A DNA stretch of 64,000 nucleotides, taken from JAEZDC01 sp036676415 (lineage in GTDB: Bacteria > Bacteroidota > Bacteroidia > Chitinophagales > Chitinophagaceae). This document shows positions 50,880 through 60,768 of the stretch, one piece after another. Positions within the stretch are counted from its first letter, which is position 1. Each line of letters opens with the position of its first letter. The stretch is taken from NCBI GenBank assembly GCA_036676415.1, contig JAKFCX010000060.1, positions 193,322 through 257,321 on the forward strand, in the 5' to 3' direction. Under the pieces are notes generated by a model that was not told the origin of the DNA, did no database searches, and saw only the letters and a program-made list of their open reading frames with translations. The position numbers were made by a program, and so were the translations under genes.

Positions 50880-52466
50880 ATGAAGTATCAGAAAGAAATA
50901 GAAAGAAGAAGAACATTTGCGATCATCTCTCACCCCGATGCCGGTAAAACTACATTGACTGAAAAATTATTGTTATTCGGTGGTGCCATCCAGGTTGCCG
51001 GAGCTGTAAAGAGCAATAAGATAAAGAAACATGCCACGAGTGATTTCATGGAAATTGAAAGACAGCGTGGTATCTCTGTTGCTACTTCAGTGATGACATT
51101 TGAATACGAGAACAACCTGATCAACTTATTGGATACACCTGGTCACAAAGATTTTGCTGAAGATACTTACCGTACACTTACTGCTGTTGATAGCGTAATC
51201 CTGGTAGTTGATAGCGTAAATGGGGTAGAAGATCAAACAAGAAGGCTGATGGAAGTATGTCGTATGAGAGATACTCCTGTGATCGTTTTCATCAACAAAA
51301 TGGATCGTGACGGAAAGAACCGTTTTGATCTGTTGGAGGAAATAGAAAAGGAACTGAAGATCTCGCTTCATCCAATGACCTGGCCGATCAACAGTGGTAA
51401 AGATTTTAAAGGAGTATATAATCTTGATAATAAAAAACTTCGTTTGTTCACTGCAAGTACAAAGGCTGACGATGATGATGTGATTGCAATCGACGACATC
51501 AATGATAAAGTGTTGGATGAGAAAATAGGAGAGAGAGACGCTGCAACATTAAGAGAAGATGTTGAACTGATTGAAACAGTACACGGTAATTTGAATGTAG
51601 AAGATTATTTAGCAGGAATGATAGCTCCTGTATTTTTCGGTAGTGCGGTAAATAATTTTGGTGTAAAGGAATTGCTGGAAACGTTTGTTCGTATTTCCCC
51701 TTTACCGCAACCAAGAGAAACCAACAAAAGAAAAGTTGAACCTGCGGAAGATAAATTCAGTGGATTTGTGTTTAAGATTCATGCCAATCTGGATCCAAAA
51801 CATAGGGACCGGATCGCTTTTATGAGAGTGTGCAGTGGTAGATTTGAACGCAACAAATATTTTCACCATGTTCGGTTAGATAAGGATATTCGTTTCAGTA
51901 ATCCTTATTCTTTTCTTGCACGAAGCAAAGACATTATTGAAGATGCTTATCCTGGTGATGTAGTTGGCTTGTTTGATACAGGGAATTTCAAGATCGGTGA
52001 TACATTAACAGAAGGAGAAGATTTTTTCTTCACCGGTATTCCAACTTTCTCTCCCGAGATATTTAAGGAATTGGTGAACAAAGATCCGATGAAAACCAAG
52101 CAGCTTGAGAAAGGTGTTCAGCAGCTAACGGATGAAGGTGTAGCACAGTTATTCACCCAGTTTGGCGGAAATAAAAAGATCATTGGCTGTGTGGGTGAAC
52201 TTCAGTTTGAAGTGATACAATACCGTTTATTGCATGAGTATGGTGCAGCCTGTGAATTCCGGAGCATGCCTTTTTATAAAGCCTGCTGGCTTACTTCTGA
52301 CAACAAGCCAAAACTGGAAGATTTCCTTAGGTTCAAGCAACAGAACTCAGCAGAAGATAAAGATGGCAATCCTGTTTACCTGGCACAGAGTGAGTGGTTT
52401 TTAAATACTGAAATACAGAACAATCCCGAGATCGAATTTCATTTCAGTTCCGAGATACATAAGTAA
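50880..52466 (+). CDS. prfC: Peptide chain release factor 3
   Basis: A 528-residue translational GTPase. G1 ISHPDAGKTTLTEKLL at 17-32, the family KSNKIKKHATSDFMEIERQRGISVATSVM (switch I), G3 DTPGHKDFAEDTYR, G4 FINKMDRDG. Domain II and III motifs (FSGFVFKIHANLDPKHRDRIAFMRVCSG; QFGGNKKIIGCVGELQFEVIQYRL) follow. RF3 recycles RF1 and RF2 from the ribosome after peptide release, so it acts with prfB in this window. Confidence 0.96.
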   Translation: MKYQKEIERRRTFAIISHPDAGKTTLTEKLLLFGGAIQVAGAVKSNKIKKHATSDFMEIERQRGISVATSVMTFEYENNLINLLDTPGHKDFAEDTYRTLTAVDSVILVVDSVNGVEDQTRRLMEVCRMRDTPVIVFINKMDRDGKNRFDLLEEIEKELKISLHPMTWPINSGKDFKGVYNLDNKKLRLFTASTKADDDDVIAIDDINDKVLDEKIGERDAATLREDVELIETVHGNLNVEDYLAGMIAPVFFGSAVNNFGVKELLETFVRISPLPQPRETNKRKVEPAEDKFSGFVFKIHANLDPKHRDRIAFMRVCSGRFERNKYFHHVRLDKDIRFSNPYSFLARSKDIIEDAYPGDVVGLFDTGNFKIGDTLTEGEDFFFTGIPTFSPEIFKELVNKDPMKTKQLEKGVQQLTDEGVAQLFTQFGGNKKIIGCVGELQFEVIQYRLLHEYGAACEFRSMPFYKACWLTSDNKPKLEDFLRFKQQNSAEDKDGNPVYLAQSEWFLNTEIQNNPEIEFHFSSEIHK

Positions 52467-52472
52467 GAACTG

Positions 52473-53156
52473 CTATTTTTTACCTAAGATCGTTTTATAG
52501 TAATTCCAGTGCCTTAAGAGATGGAATAGAGATATGATGGCCATTGCTACCCCAAAATCTACATGAATAATGTAAATGATTTTCATGTATGGAAGCTGTA
52601 GGTTGTAAATGATCTTAGCCGTTATCAGTAATCCAAGAATGGCAGTAACCAGGAAGGTGATCAGCAATAGAATGTTCCATATCCTAAGGAATGTTGCTTT
52701 CTTCATTTTTTTTCGGTCAGATAACCAATGCAGCAGAAAATATCCAAACATCAATGGTATTACAATAGAAAGGAAATGGTAGTTTGATTTTTTGCCTTTT
52801 CCATGCTGACGAATTTCAGTTGCAACATTTTTTGGAGGAGAATAGTTAAAGGAACTTCCAACAGGTTTTGGTTCGTACCGGTAGTTTGTTGCTTTACTTT
52901 TGGGTGACTTCAACTCAATTTGCTTTTCTTCTTTTGCCTTAAGAATGGAGGTGTCTATTGTTTCTTTATCACTAATAATCGTCGAATGTTCTGTTATAAA
53001 CAAACCTGAATCAATAATAGATGCATCACAAAATCTATCTTCATTCTCATCAATAAACTGACCACATTCGCCGGTACAGTTCACAGAACTGTCTTTGCAT
53101 TGTGCAGTGTCAATGCCAGATGCTACTAATAATAGAGATAGTGCACAGAACCACAT
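52473..53156 (-). CDS. Membrane protein with Cys-rich periplasmic motif and possible heme helices
   Basis: A 227-residue protein. A signal-like start is followed by CTGECGQFIDENEDRFCD (about 27-44), an EF-hand-like or Cys pair motif, and a charged linker. Three membrane helices follow, FLSIVIPLMFGYFLLHWL, IWNILLLITFLVTAILGL and IIHVDFGVAMAIISLFHLLRHW; the spaced His residues in the last resemble diheme b-type DUF4405-like domains. Not assigned with confidence. Converges with prfC 6 bases apart. Confidence 0.55.
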   Translation of the reverse strand: MWFCALSLLLVASGIDTAQCKDSSVNCTGECGQFIDENEDRFCDASIIDSGLFITEHSTIISDKETIDTSILKAKEEKQIELKSPKSKATNYRYEPKPVGSSFNYSPPKNVATEIRQHGKGKKSNYHFLSIVIPLMFGYFLLHWLSDRKKMKKATFLRIWNILLLITFLVTAILGLLITAKIIYNLQLPYMKIIYIIHVDFGVAMAIISLFHLLRHWNYYKTILGKK

Positions 53157-53249
53157 ATTAAGACCTGATATCCAAAGTTCCTGCAGAAGCTTTGACTAAT
53201 ATCTGATAAATGTCATTTTGAACATCTAACTTGCTTCTGAAACATAAAC

Positions 53250-54539
53250 ATGAAAAGAATAAACTTGCTCGTAGCGCTGATAATTTTACTGCAATGCAGT
53301 GCTTTATCTCAGAACTTAAATTCTGATGAGAAAAAGATAATAGCAAGTATTCGTACCGCTTTGCCCCAGCATCTACAGTTGTTAGAGAGCCTGGTGAATA
53401 TCAATAGCGGAACACTCAATATAAAAGGCGTGAGGGCTGTTGGTGATGCATTGAGAGTCGGGTTCAACAAAATTGGCTTTAGTACCGAATGGATCAATAT
53501 GCCGGATTCTATGAAAAGAGCCGGTCATCTTGTTGCCTCAATAAAAGGAAATAAAGGAAAGAAGTTGTTTTTGATAGGACATTTAGATACAGTGTTTGAA
53601 CCTGATATGCCTGCAAATCCTTACCGGAAAATAAATGATTCAACAGTAACCGGACAAGGTGTAGAAGATATGAAGGGTGGAGATGTAATTATTCTCGCAG
53701 CATTGGAAGCATTACACAAAAATGGTTTGCTGAAAGATGTAAGTATCACTGTATATTTTACAGGTGATGAAGAGAAAAGTGGTTCACCGATAGAATTGAG
53801 TCGTGGAGATTTTATTGCTAGAGCAAAATCACACGATATGGCTCTTGCTTTTGAAGGAGCCATCGGTTCTACAGTTGCTACAGGAAGAAGAGGGATTGGC
53901 GGATGGAAACTGAATGTGTATGGCAAACAGGCACATTCTTCGGGTGTTTTCAATAATAATTACGGAGCCATTTACGAAGCATCAAGAATAATTGATGCAT
54001 TCAGAAGAGAGCTAGATCATGAACAGTTTCTTACTGTAAATCCCGGAGTTATAATTGGAGGAACTGATGTGAATTATGACTCAAGTAAAACGAGTGGAAA
54101 TGTTTCAAGTAAAACAAACATCATTTCACCGTCCTGTGTTGTACAGGGAGATATCAGGTATCTGACACAGCAGCAGAATGATTCAGCCAGGGCAAAAATG
54201 CTAAGGATCGTGAACAACAATAATCTTCCTGGAACCAGGGCTGAGATCACATTTAGTGATGGCATTCCATCAATGGAACCGGCAAAAGGAAACACGGCAC
54301 TTGCTGAAATGCTAAGCAAAATCTCTGTAGATCTTGGTTATGAACCGATGATGGCCGGTGATCCTGGAAGCCGTGGTGCAGGTGATATTTCTTATGTTGC
54401 AAAATATCTTCAGGGTTCTTTGGATGGTCTTGGTGCAGAAGGCTGGGGTGGACATGCACCAGGTGAAACCATGAGTTTAAAAACTTTTGAAAGACAGGTA
54501 CAAAGAGCAGCAATATTAATCTACCGGTTAACGAGATAA
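53250..54539 (+). CDS. M20-family metallopeptidase
   Basis: A 429-residue exported zinc peptidase. Signal peptide about 1-21 (ending ALSQ). Zinc and base ligands: LIGHLDTVFEP (His and Asp), GQGVEDMKGGD (Asp), FTGDEEKSGSP (Glu pair), and GGHAPGE (His) near the C-terminus. ATGRRGIGGWKLNVYGKQAHSSGVF is the dimerisation domain. Resembles CPG2-type glutamate carboxypeptidases and ArgE. Probably periplasmic; removes an amino acid from an amide. The exact substrate is unknown. Confidence 0.9.
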   Translation: MKRINLLVALIILLQCSALSQNLNSDEKKIIASIRTALPQHLQLLESLVNINSGTLNIKGVRAVGDALRVGFNKIGFSTEWINMPDSMKRAGHLVASIKGNKGKKLFLIGHLDTVFEPDMPANPYRKINDSTVTGQGVEDMKGGDVIILAALEALHKNGLLKDVSITVYFTGDEEKSGSPIELSRGDFIARAKSHDMALAFEGAIGSTVATGRRGIGGWKLNVYGKQAHSSGVFNNNYGAIYEASRIIDAFRRELDHEQFLTVNPGVIIGGTDVNYDSSKTSGNVSSKTNIISPSCVVQGDIRYLTQQQNDSARAKMLRIVNNNNLPGTRAEITFSDGIPSMEPAKGNTALAEMLSKISVDLGYEPMMAGDPGSRGAGDISYVAKYLQGSLDGLGAEGWGGHAPGETMSLKTFERQVQRAAILIYRLTR

Positions 54540-55250
54540 TCAAAGACTAAACATTCCGCCAACGGCAGCAGCAATCAATGTATTCAGAAAGTTTACGGCA
54601 TTATTACCTAATAAATTATTTCGCTCAGCTGTTGCACCCAAAAATGAATCTGCAAAATTTCCAACTGTTCCTGCAGCAATGATTATCAAGATAGAATTGA
54701 TACTCCAGCCAGTACAAATGCAATAGGTGATGGAAATGATAGCGCTACCCGATACTCCTAATAATGTTCCTTCCATACTGACTACACCATTTTCTCCTCT
54801 TATATCGGGTTTCAATGTGGTGATGTTGTAAAATTGTTTGCCATACACCATACCTAACTCTGATGAAACGGTATCTGCAGTAGCTGCAGAAAAACTACAG
54901 GCAATTAATAAAAGCATTATGGCTTGCAGGTCAGGAAATACCATGGATAAGATAGCTAATATCAATGCCACACCACCATTGGCTAGTACCTGTGCCGTAT
55001 TTCTTGTGCCGTCTTTTTCTTCAGCTGAAATAAAATTTTTTTTGAAGTTCTTTTTCCAGGATGTTGCCCAAACACCAATGATAAAAAAACTGCCGAGTAG
55101 TATTATTCCGCAAAAACCAACTCCTGCATAAATGGTGGATGCAAGCAAAGCTGCAACCACAGCAGCGGTGATTGTTAGTTTCCTCGTATACACAGTGATA
55201 AACAAAGTTGTGATCAATACGATCAGAAAAATTAATTGAGTTGAATCCAT
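54540..55250 (-). CDS. DUF92 membrane protein
   Basis: A 236-residue protein with six hydrophobic segments. The GKQFYNITTLKPDIRGENGVVSMEGTLLG block and GNFADSFLGATAERNN match DUF92, whose members include VTE6-like phytyl-phosphate kinases in plants and uncharacterised bacterial proteins. In this host, a lipid or polyprenol-linked phosphate role is possible but unproven. It lies 9 bases from the S1-domain gene on the same strand. Confidence 0.85.
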   Translation of the reverse strand: MDSTQLIFLIVLITTLFITVYTRKLTITAAVVAALLASTIYAGVGFCGIILLGSFFIIGVWATSWKKNFKKNFISAEEKDGTRNTAQVLANGGVALILAILSMVFPDLQAIMLLLIACSFSAATADTVSSELGMVYGKQFYNITTLKPDIRGENGVVSMEGTLLGVSGSAIISITYCICTGWSINSILIIIAAGTVGNFADSFLGATAERNNLLGNNAVNFLNTLIAAAVGGMFSL

Positions 55251-55259
55251 CCGTATGGT

Positions 55260-56102
55260 TTATTTGGCTTCACCTGTTGCAAGTGTTATTCCATTCTCGC
55301 CAATGGTAATCTTTCTTTGTTTATATAAAAGACCCAGTGTCATCTTAAACGTTTTCTTACTCATGCCAAATACACTATAAATATCTTCGGGAGAAGATTT
55401 GTCGTTATAAGGAAGTGTTCCCTTATTTTCTGAAAGCAACCTGAGTATTTTTTCTGATTCATCTTCTACTTTTTTATACCCGGCTTTTCCCAGCACAAGA
55501 TCGATCTTGTTATCTGGACGAATTGTTTTGATAAATCCTTTTAACTGGTCTCCAGGTTCAATGTCTCTGAACACTTCACTGTCATGCAACACACCAGTGT
55601 GAATATTGTTAATGATCATTACCCAGCCAATATCACTTTTACGGTATGCAACAAGATTTACCTCATCCATTTCTTTTACCGTAAGATTCTCATTACTCAA
55701 CTGGAACTCTATCTTTTGCGTAGCTGCCACACGACCTGTTTGTTCGTCTATATAGATCTTTACGAGGTACTCACCACCTTTACGCATCAACCCCAACTGC
55801 TGGCTCTTGGCTACAAAAAGATCTTTCATTAATCCCCAATCAAGAAAAGCACCGGCACCAGTTGTACTCACACACTCCAGCATCACAATATCACCTACAA
55901 TTCCTTTTGGTTGTTGTGTGGTAGCAATCACCCTGTTCTCCGAATCATGATAAAGAAAAACCTCTATCTCTTCTCCAATACGAACACCAGGAGGAACAAA
56001 CCTTTTTGGTAACAGGATACCTTCTGCACCATCATCAACATAAACACCTATTTCGGTTTTGCGGGCTACTTTCAGAATATTGTATCTGCCTATCTCGATC
56101 AT
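55260..56102 (-). CDS. CvfB-type S1 RNA-binding protein
   Basis: A 280-residue protein. Several S1-like OB units (ILKVARKTEIGVYVDDGAEGILLPKRFVP; GAFLDWGLMKDLFVAKSQQ; MIINNIHTGVLHDSEVFRDIEPGDQLKGFIKTI), then a C-terminal winged-helix (IYSVFGMSKKTFKMTLGLLYKQRKITIGENGI). This is the CvfB/YitL arrangement, a virulence-related RNA-binding regulator in Gram-positives; its role here is inferred. Divergent from the acyltransferase gene. Confidence 0.88.
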   Translation of the reverse strand: MIEIGRYNILKVARKTEIGVYVDDGAEGILLPKRFVPPGVRIGEEIEVFLYHDSENRVIATTQQPKGIVGDIVMLECVSTTGAGAFLDWGLMKDLFVAKSQQLGLMRKGGEYLVKIYIDEQTGRVAATQKIEFQLSNENLTVKEMDEVNLVAYRKSDIGWVMIINNIHTGVLHDSEVFRDIEPGDQLKGFIKTIRPDNKIDLVLGKAGYKKVEDESEKILRLLSENKGTLPYNDKSSPEDIYSVFGMSKKTFKMTLGLLYKQRKITIGENGITLATGEAK

Positions 56103-56191
56103 TATGTGAAGTTAGCAGTTTGAATTTTATTGACCGTGGAGAGATCAAATTAGCTGGGTATGTTCCTTTTTTTCCGATTGTTGCATCACCG

Positions 56192-57301
56192 ATGAATGCA
56201 AGATCGTATTTCCCCCAGTTAACAGGACTAAGAGCTATAGCTGCTTTATTGGTCTTCGTGCATCATTTTGCATTTGCCGAAGAAAAAGTAGGGAGATTTT
56301 TGTTTCGTTTTCAAAGTGAATTATACATCGGTGTTTCCATTTTCTTTGTATTGAGTGGATTTCTTATTACGCTTCGTTATTACGACGAAAAGATCTCGCT
56401 GAAACAGTATGCTATCAATCGTTTTGCAAGAATTTACCCCATGTTTTTTTTGCTAACGGTATTCACTTTTGTTTATTACTATTATAACCCGGGTGAAAGG
56501 TTTGCTCAAGAGGCTATTGGAAAAGATATCACTATAAGTTTTTTAGCCAACATCAGCTTACTGAAAGGTTTTTTTGACGACCTGAGATTTACAGGCATAG
56601 CACAAGGATGGACGTTAACAGTCGAAGAATGCTTTTACTTCCTTGCACCTTTGATCTTTTTCTTATTGCGTAGAAACATAAAGATTCTCTTTATTGTGCT
56701 CGGCTTTTATATTGCAGGAAGCTTACTCGTATTAATGCCTAAGGGAGATAATATCTATGGATTCTTCAATACCTGGCAGTTTATGTTCATTGCAACATTC
56801 TTCGGCAGGTGCCTGGATTTTTTTATAGGCATCCAGCTGGCCTTATGGTTTAGAACCAGGAATAAAGCTGCAACAAAGTCAACCTATTATACTGTAACGG
56901 GTATGCTACTGCTTTCCTTTTCTGTTTTTTTGCTGAGCATTCGGGATGTTGATGAAGCAAGGTATCCATTAGGAATATACACCAATGCAGGGCTCGTCAT
57001 CAACAACTGGATACTTCCTTTCGCAATTGGTGTATTGTTTTGGGGATTGATCACAGAAAAAACATGGATCAGCAGGCTACTTTCTACAAAGCTTTTTGAA
57101 CTGCTGGGCAAATCGTCTTATACATTTTACCTCGTTCATATGGGTGTCATCTCATTGCTGGTGGTTGATCTGGTACCAAAATGGATCATTCATTTACCAA
57201 TAATGCTCATCATTTCTATCATCCTCTATAAACTGGTGGAAGAGCCAATGAACAAATGGGTGAGGAGCTCTTACGGTAAAAACAATCCACCAAAAGCTTA
57301 G
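56192..57301 (+). CDS. Acyltransferase family 3 membrane protein
   Basis: A 369-residue membrane protein, ATG 56192 (MNARSYFPQLTGLRAIAALLVFVHHFAF) preferred; the longer frame runs into the region antisense to cvfB. It has the OafA/YrhL pattern: catalytic-site His in VFVHHF, IFFVLSGFLIT and RFARIYP, then about ten helices. Such enzymes O-acetylate cell surface polysaccharides or peptidoglycan. The substrate is unknown; no glycan cluster is adjacent. Convergent with GH97. Confidence 0.85.
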   Translation: MNARSYFPQLTGLRAIAALLVFVHHFAFAEEKVGRFLFRFQSELYIGVSIFFVLSGFLITLRYYDEKISLKQYAINRFARIYPMFFLLTVFTFVYYYYNPGERFAQEAIGKDITISFLANISLLKGFFDDLRFTGIAQGWTLTVEECFYFLAPLIFFLLRRNIKILFIVLGFYIAGSLLVLMPKGDNIYGFFNTWQFMFIATFFGRCLDFFIGIQLALWFRTRNKAATKSTYYTVTGMLLLSFSVFLLSIRDVDEARYPLGIYTNAGLVINNWILPFAIGVLFWGLITEKTWISRLLSTKLFELLGKSSYTFYLVHMGVISLLVVDLVPKWIIHLPIMLIISIILYKLVEEPMNKWVRSSYGKNNPPKA

Positions 57302-57304
57302 GCT

Positions 57305-59446
57305 TTATAATTTTTCCAAACCTTTTGTGTTCGATTTACCTGCTTCTATGATGCTGATGGCATATCCACCTCCCGGAGCACAGAATTGAGACAAGGTTGA
57401 ATTTTTATCAACCAACACTTTCCTTATCGTGTATGCCTGTGGATTGGTTTTATAGTGTGCATCGTTCTTATCAGCATAAATGGTAGCGATGTAAGTTTTA
57501 CCAGCATCCAGAAAATTGAATTGCATTTCAGAAGTTCTGGAAGTATTTCCTGCCACGCTTCCCACAAACCATTTGTTACTTCCTTTTGCTTTTCGTGCTA
57601 CAGTAATATATTCACCTGGCTCAGCTTCAAGATATTTGCTGTCATCCCAATCTACTGCTACATCTTTTATGAACTGGAAAGCATCTGGAAATCTTTCATA
57701 GTTCTCAATAATGTCTGCAGCCATTTGCAAAGGACTGTACATGGTAACATACAAAGCAAGTTGATTTGCCAGTGTACTATTAACATGTGAATTGTTATCA
57801 GGGTTGAGTTTGCTGATATCCATCTCAAATATGCCTGGGGTATAATCCATTGGCCCACCCAATAATCTTGTAAATGGCAGAAGTGTTACATGGTTTGGTT
57901 TCGATCCACCGAAAGCCTGGTACTCTGTTCCTCTTGCTGATTCATTGCCAATAAGATTCGGCCAGGTTCTGGCAATACCTGTCGGACGAACAGCTTCATG
58001 TGCATTTACCATTATCTTATATGCTGCTGCTTTTTCTATCGCATATTGATAATGGTTGAGTATCCATTGACTATAATGATTTTCTCCCCTGGGAAGTATA
58101 TCACCAACATAACCACTCTTTACAGCATCATAACCATTTGCTTTCATGAATTTATAGGCAGTATCCATATACCTTTCATAATTACGTACCGATGATGATG
58201 TTTCATGATGCATAATCATCTTCACACCTTTTGATCTTGCATAGTCACGAATGGCTTTTACATTAAAGTCAGGATACGGTGTTACAAAATCAAACACATG
58301 ATCTTTTGAATGGCCAAACCAATCTTCCCAGCCTATATTCCAGCCTTCAACAAGTACGGCATCAAAACCATGTTTGGCGGCAAAGTCGATATACTTTTTT
58401 ACATGAGCTGTATTTGCTGCATGTTTGGGATTACGTTTTACTTTGGTGTAGTCTGTAACTCCTAACTGAACAGCAGGCAGATCTGTATAAGCCCAGCTAC
58501 TTTTACCCGTAATCATTTCCCACCACACACCAATATATTTTACCGGTTTGATCCATGAAGTATTTTTGATCTTGCTTGGTTCGTTTAAATTGTAGATCAT
58601 CTTCGAGGCCAATATATCTTTTGCATCATCACTTACAATAATCGTTCTCCATGGTGTAACTGATGGTGCCTGCATGTAAGCTTTGTCACCTTTAGCATCT
58701 GGTGTTAACCACGATTCAAATACCATGTTCTTGTCATCAAGGTTCAGGTGCATGCATGAATAATTGATGAGTGCAGCCTCATGTAAGTTGATGTAAAGAC
58801 CATCATTAGATTTCATCATCAATGATGTTTGTACACCAGTAGGTGAAAAAGATCTTTGAGATAAATTGTCAGTAATCGATTTAGCCATCAAAGCCCTGAT
58901 CTCGCTGAGTTTGGAAGTGGTGAAATCATATTCCTGTGTATCATAATCACCCGGTATCCAGTAAGCTGTATGATCACCTGCCATTGCAAACTGTGTTCGC
59001 TCTTCTTTTATCACGAAGTAGGTGAGATTTTTTAGCTGTGGAAATTCATAACGGAAACCCAATCCGTCATTGAATAATCGAAAGCGGACTATCATTTTTC
59101 TATTCGTGCCTTTTTGATTCAGCGAAACAGCCAGTTCATTATAATGATTCCGTATTGTCTTTACTTCACCCCATACCGGTTTCCATGTCTCATCAAAGCT
59201 GCCATTATAAATACTATCTACGAAAAAACTATCCAGCAACGATCTCTTATCATTCTTCAGATAAAAGCCCAACTTGCTGGGTTTGATTACTGCTTTTCCT
59301 TTGTACGTTAAAGCGTATACAGGAGTTCCATCAGCCTCTAAAGAAAAACGCATCACCTGGTTTCCATCTGGTGATGTTAATTGCTGAGCATAGGTACAAC
59401 TGATGATCAGTAAAAAAACAGGAACAAACAAGAAGATTTTTCTCAT
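57305..59446 (-). CDS. Glycoside hydrolase family 97 (SusB-type alpha-glucosidase)
   Basis: A 713-residue exported enzyme, ATG 59446 (signal peptide MRKIFLFVPVFLLIIS, CTYAQ). N-terminal beta-sandwich about 20-290, catalytic (beta/alpha)8 barrel about 290-570 with LVEGWNIGWEDW, HHETSSSVRNYERY and NAHEAVRPTG, the Glu-rich set of the inverting SusB group; C-terminal strand domain 590-713. It hydrolyses alpha-glucosides, probably starch or maltodextrin products, in the periplasm with Ca. No susC/susD genes lie next to it, so it is not in a classic PUL here. Confidence 0.93.
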   Translation of the reverse strand: MRKIFLFVPVFLLIISCTYAQQLTSPDGNQVMRFSLEADGTPVYALTYKGKAVIKPSKLGFYLKNDKRSLLDSFFVDSIYNGSFDETWKPVWGEVKTIRNHYNELAVSLNQKGTNRKMIVRFRLFNDGLGFRYEFPQLKNLTYFVIKEERTQFAMAGDHTAYWIPGDYDTQEYDFTTSKLSEIRALMAKSITDNLSQRSFSPTGVQTSLMMKSNDGLYINLHEAALINYSCMHLNLDDKNMVFESWLTPDAKGDKAYMQAPSVTPWRTIIVSDDAKDILASKMIYNLNEPSKIKNTSWIKPVKYIGVWWEMITGKSSWAYTDLPAVQLGVTDYTKVKRNPKHAANTAHVKKYIDFAAKHGFDAVLVEGWNIGWEDWFGHSKDHVFDFVTPYPDFNVKAIRDYARSKGVKMIMHHETSSSVRNYERYMDTAYKFMKANGYDAVKSGYVGDILPRGENHYSQWILNHYQYAIEKAAAYKIMVNAHEAVRPTGIARTWPNLIGNESARGTEYQAFGGSKPNHVTLLPFTRLLGGPMDYTPGIFEMDISKLNPDNNSHVNSTLANQLALYVTMYSPLQMAADIIENYERFPDAFQFIKDVAVDWDDSKYLEAEPGEYITVARKAKGSNKWFVGSVAGNTSRTSEMQFNFLDAGKTYIATIYADKNDAHYKTNPQAYTIRKVLVDKNSTLSQFCAPGGGYAISIIEAGKSNTKGLEKL

Positions 59447-59564
59447 ACCGTTACGATAAATATTAAGGATAAACGTATTCATGTTCAAATGATGCAGCAA
59501 GTTATGAAGTAATTTATGGAAATATTATGTTGCTAAAGTAGCTGCTTCATTTTTGGGGAGTTAA

Positions 59565-60116
59565 CTACTCTCCATTTCGATACATTATGCCATCTACTAT
59601 AAGTTCGCATTTTGGTAACATAGCTGAGAGCCGTTCTAATTTATCCCTGATAGCATCAATTGAATCAGCTGAGAACAACAATGTTTCAAGGTTGGTAAGA
59701 CTATCCAGCTGAAGAATCCCATCGATCGTAATATTGGTCGATTTTACATGTAGTAATGTAAGTGTAGTTAGTTGATTGAGAAATGGGATGCAATCATCGT
59801 TTAACTCACTGCATTCCTTCAGCCGTAGTTCTGAAAGATGCTCGAGCTTTGCCAGGTGCTCAATTCCTTTACAGGTGATCCCGGTATCGTTCAAATCAAG
59901 CATGTTCACCGAATTTATCCTGCTAACCAAAATGCCAAGTTCATCATCGGTTATTTTGGAGCAGCGAAGGTCAATGTGGTTTACATGCGTTGGAATTTCA
60001 TCTGTTTTGGTAAAGCCAAATCTTTCCCAGAACTGACTTTCTTTCTTCAGTTGTTTGAGTTGTTGAGTATAAGGCAGCTTTCCGTTGGGGTATTCTTTTT
60101 TGTTCTTTTTCGCCAT
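59565..60116 (-). CDS. Leucine-rich-repeat-like hypothetical protein
   Basis: A 183-residue cytosolic protein. Repeating LRR/RNI units such as NHIDLRCSKITDDELGILVSRI, NMLDLNDTGITCKGIEHLAKLEHL and LTLLHVKSTNITIDGILQLDSLTNL. The N-terminus is Lys-rich. Adaptor-like role; not recognised. Divergent from a GAF-domain gene. Confidence 0.7.
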   Translation of the reverse strand: MAKKNKKEYPNGKLPYTQQLKQLKKESQFWERFGFTKTDEIPTHVNHIDLRCSKITDDELGILVSRINSVNMLDLNDTGITCKGIEHLAKLEHLSELRLKECSELNDDCIPFLNQLTTLTLLHVKSTNITIDGILQLDSLTNLETLLFSADSIDAIRDKLERLSAMLPKCELIVDGIMYRNGE

Positions 60117-60243
60117 ACTGATGTTGAATAGGTAAACCTAGGATTTAAATATATTGCTTAGAGGGATGAAAATAGTCCTTCACGGCTATTTAAAAGCCGA
60201 TAAAAGTCCTATAATACTCATTGTAGTGTGTACCTTTATTCTG

Positions 60244-60756
60244 ATGAAGTTCAGCATAGATAAAATTTATAATGATTCTTATAACCAGGCTGTAGTGATG
60301 CAACAATCTGGAATGACCCGTCAACAGGTGCTGGACTTTCTAACCTCAGCTGCAGAAAAAGCAGCAGGGTCAGGAGTTGTTGCCTCGATTCTTGTGCTTG
60401 ACAATAAAGGGTTGTTACGTAATGGCGCATCACCATTGTTACCGGAAGATTACCTGAAAGCGATTGATGGAATAAAACCCGATCCTAAAGTGGGCACCTG
60501 TGCAGCAGCAGCGGCAACCGGACAAATCACTTTTACCGAAGACTTCACCTCTGATAATAAATGGTCTGAATTACGTCACCTGCCCATTTCACTAGGCTTT
60601 CTTGGTGCCTGGAGTTGTCCTATCAAATCCAAAAGCAATAAAGTGCTGGGAACCTTCGGAACTTATTTCCGTGAAAAAAGATTGCCTTCAGATGCAGAGA
60701 TCAAGGGAACAGAGTTACTTGCATCGGCTGCTGCCATGGTTTTGGAGAACAATTAA
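60244..60756 (+). CDS. GAF-domain protein
   Basis: A 170-residue GAF domain protein. ATG 60244 (MKFSIDKIYND) is preferred; a longer frame from TTG 60154 or ATG 60166 adds a hydrophobic stretch and is less likely. GAF signature: KPDPKVGTCAAAAATGQITFTEDF, then GAWSCPIKSKSNKVLGTFGTYFRE. It may sense a small ligand; the domain contains one Cys in WSCP and one in GTCA. It precedes a single-domain response regulator on the opposite strand. Confidence 0.8.
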   Translation: MKFSIDKIYNDSYNQAVVMQQSGMTRQQVLDFLTSAAEKAAGSGVVASILVLDNKGLLRNGASPLLPEDYLKAIDGIKPDPKVGTCAAAAATGQITFTEDFTSDNKWSELRHLPISLGFLGAWSCPIKSKSNKVLGTFGTYFREKRLPSDAEIKGTELLASAAAMVLENN

Positions 60757-60768
60757 AGTTATTCTGCA

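Noticed and set aside
60154..60243. Membrane-anchored form of the GAF protein
   Set aside because: It needs a TTG or ATG upstream of the usual family start; the hydrophobic stretch may be noncoding. Not excluded.
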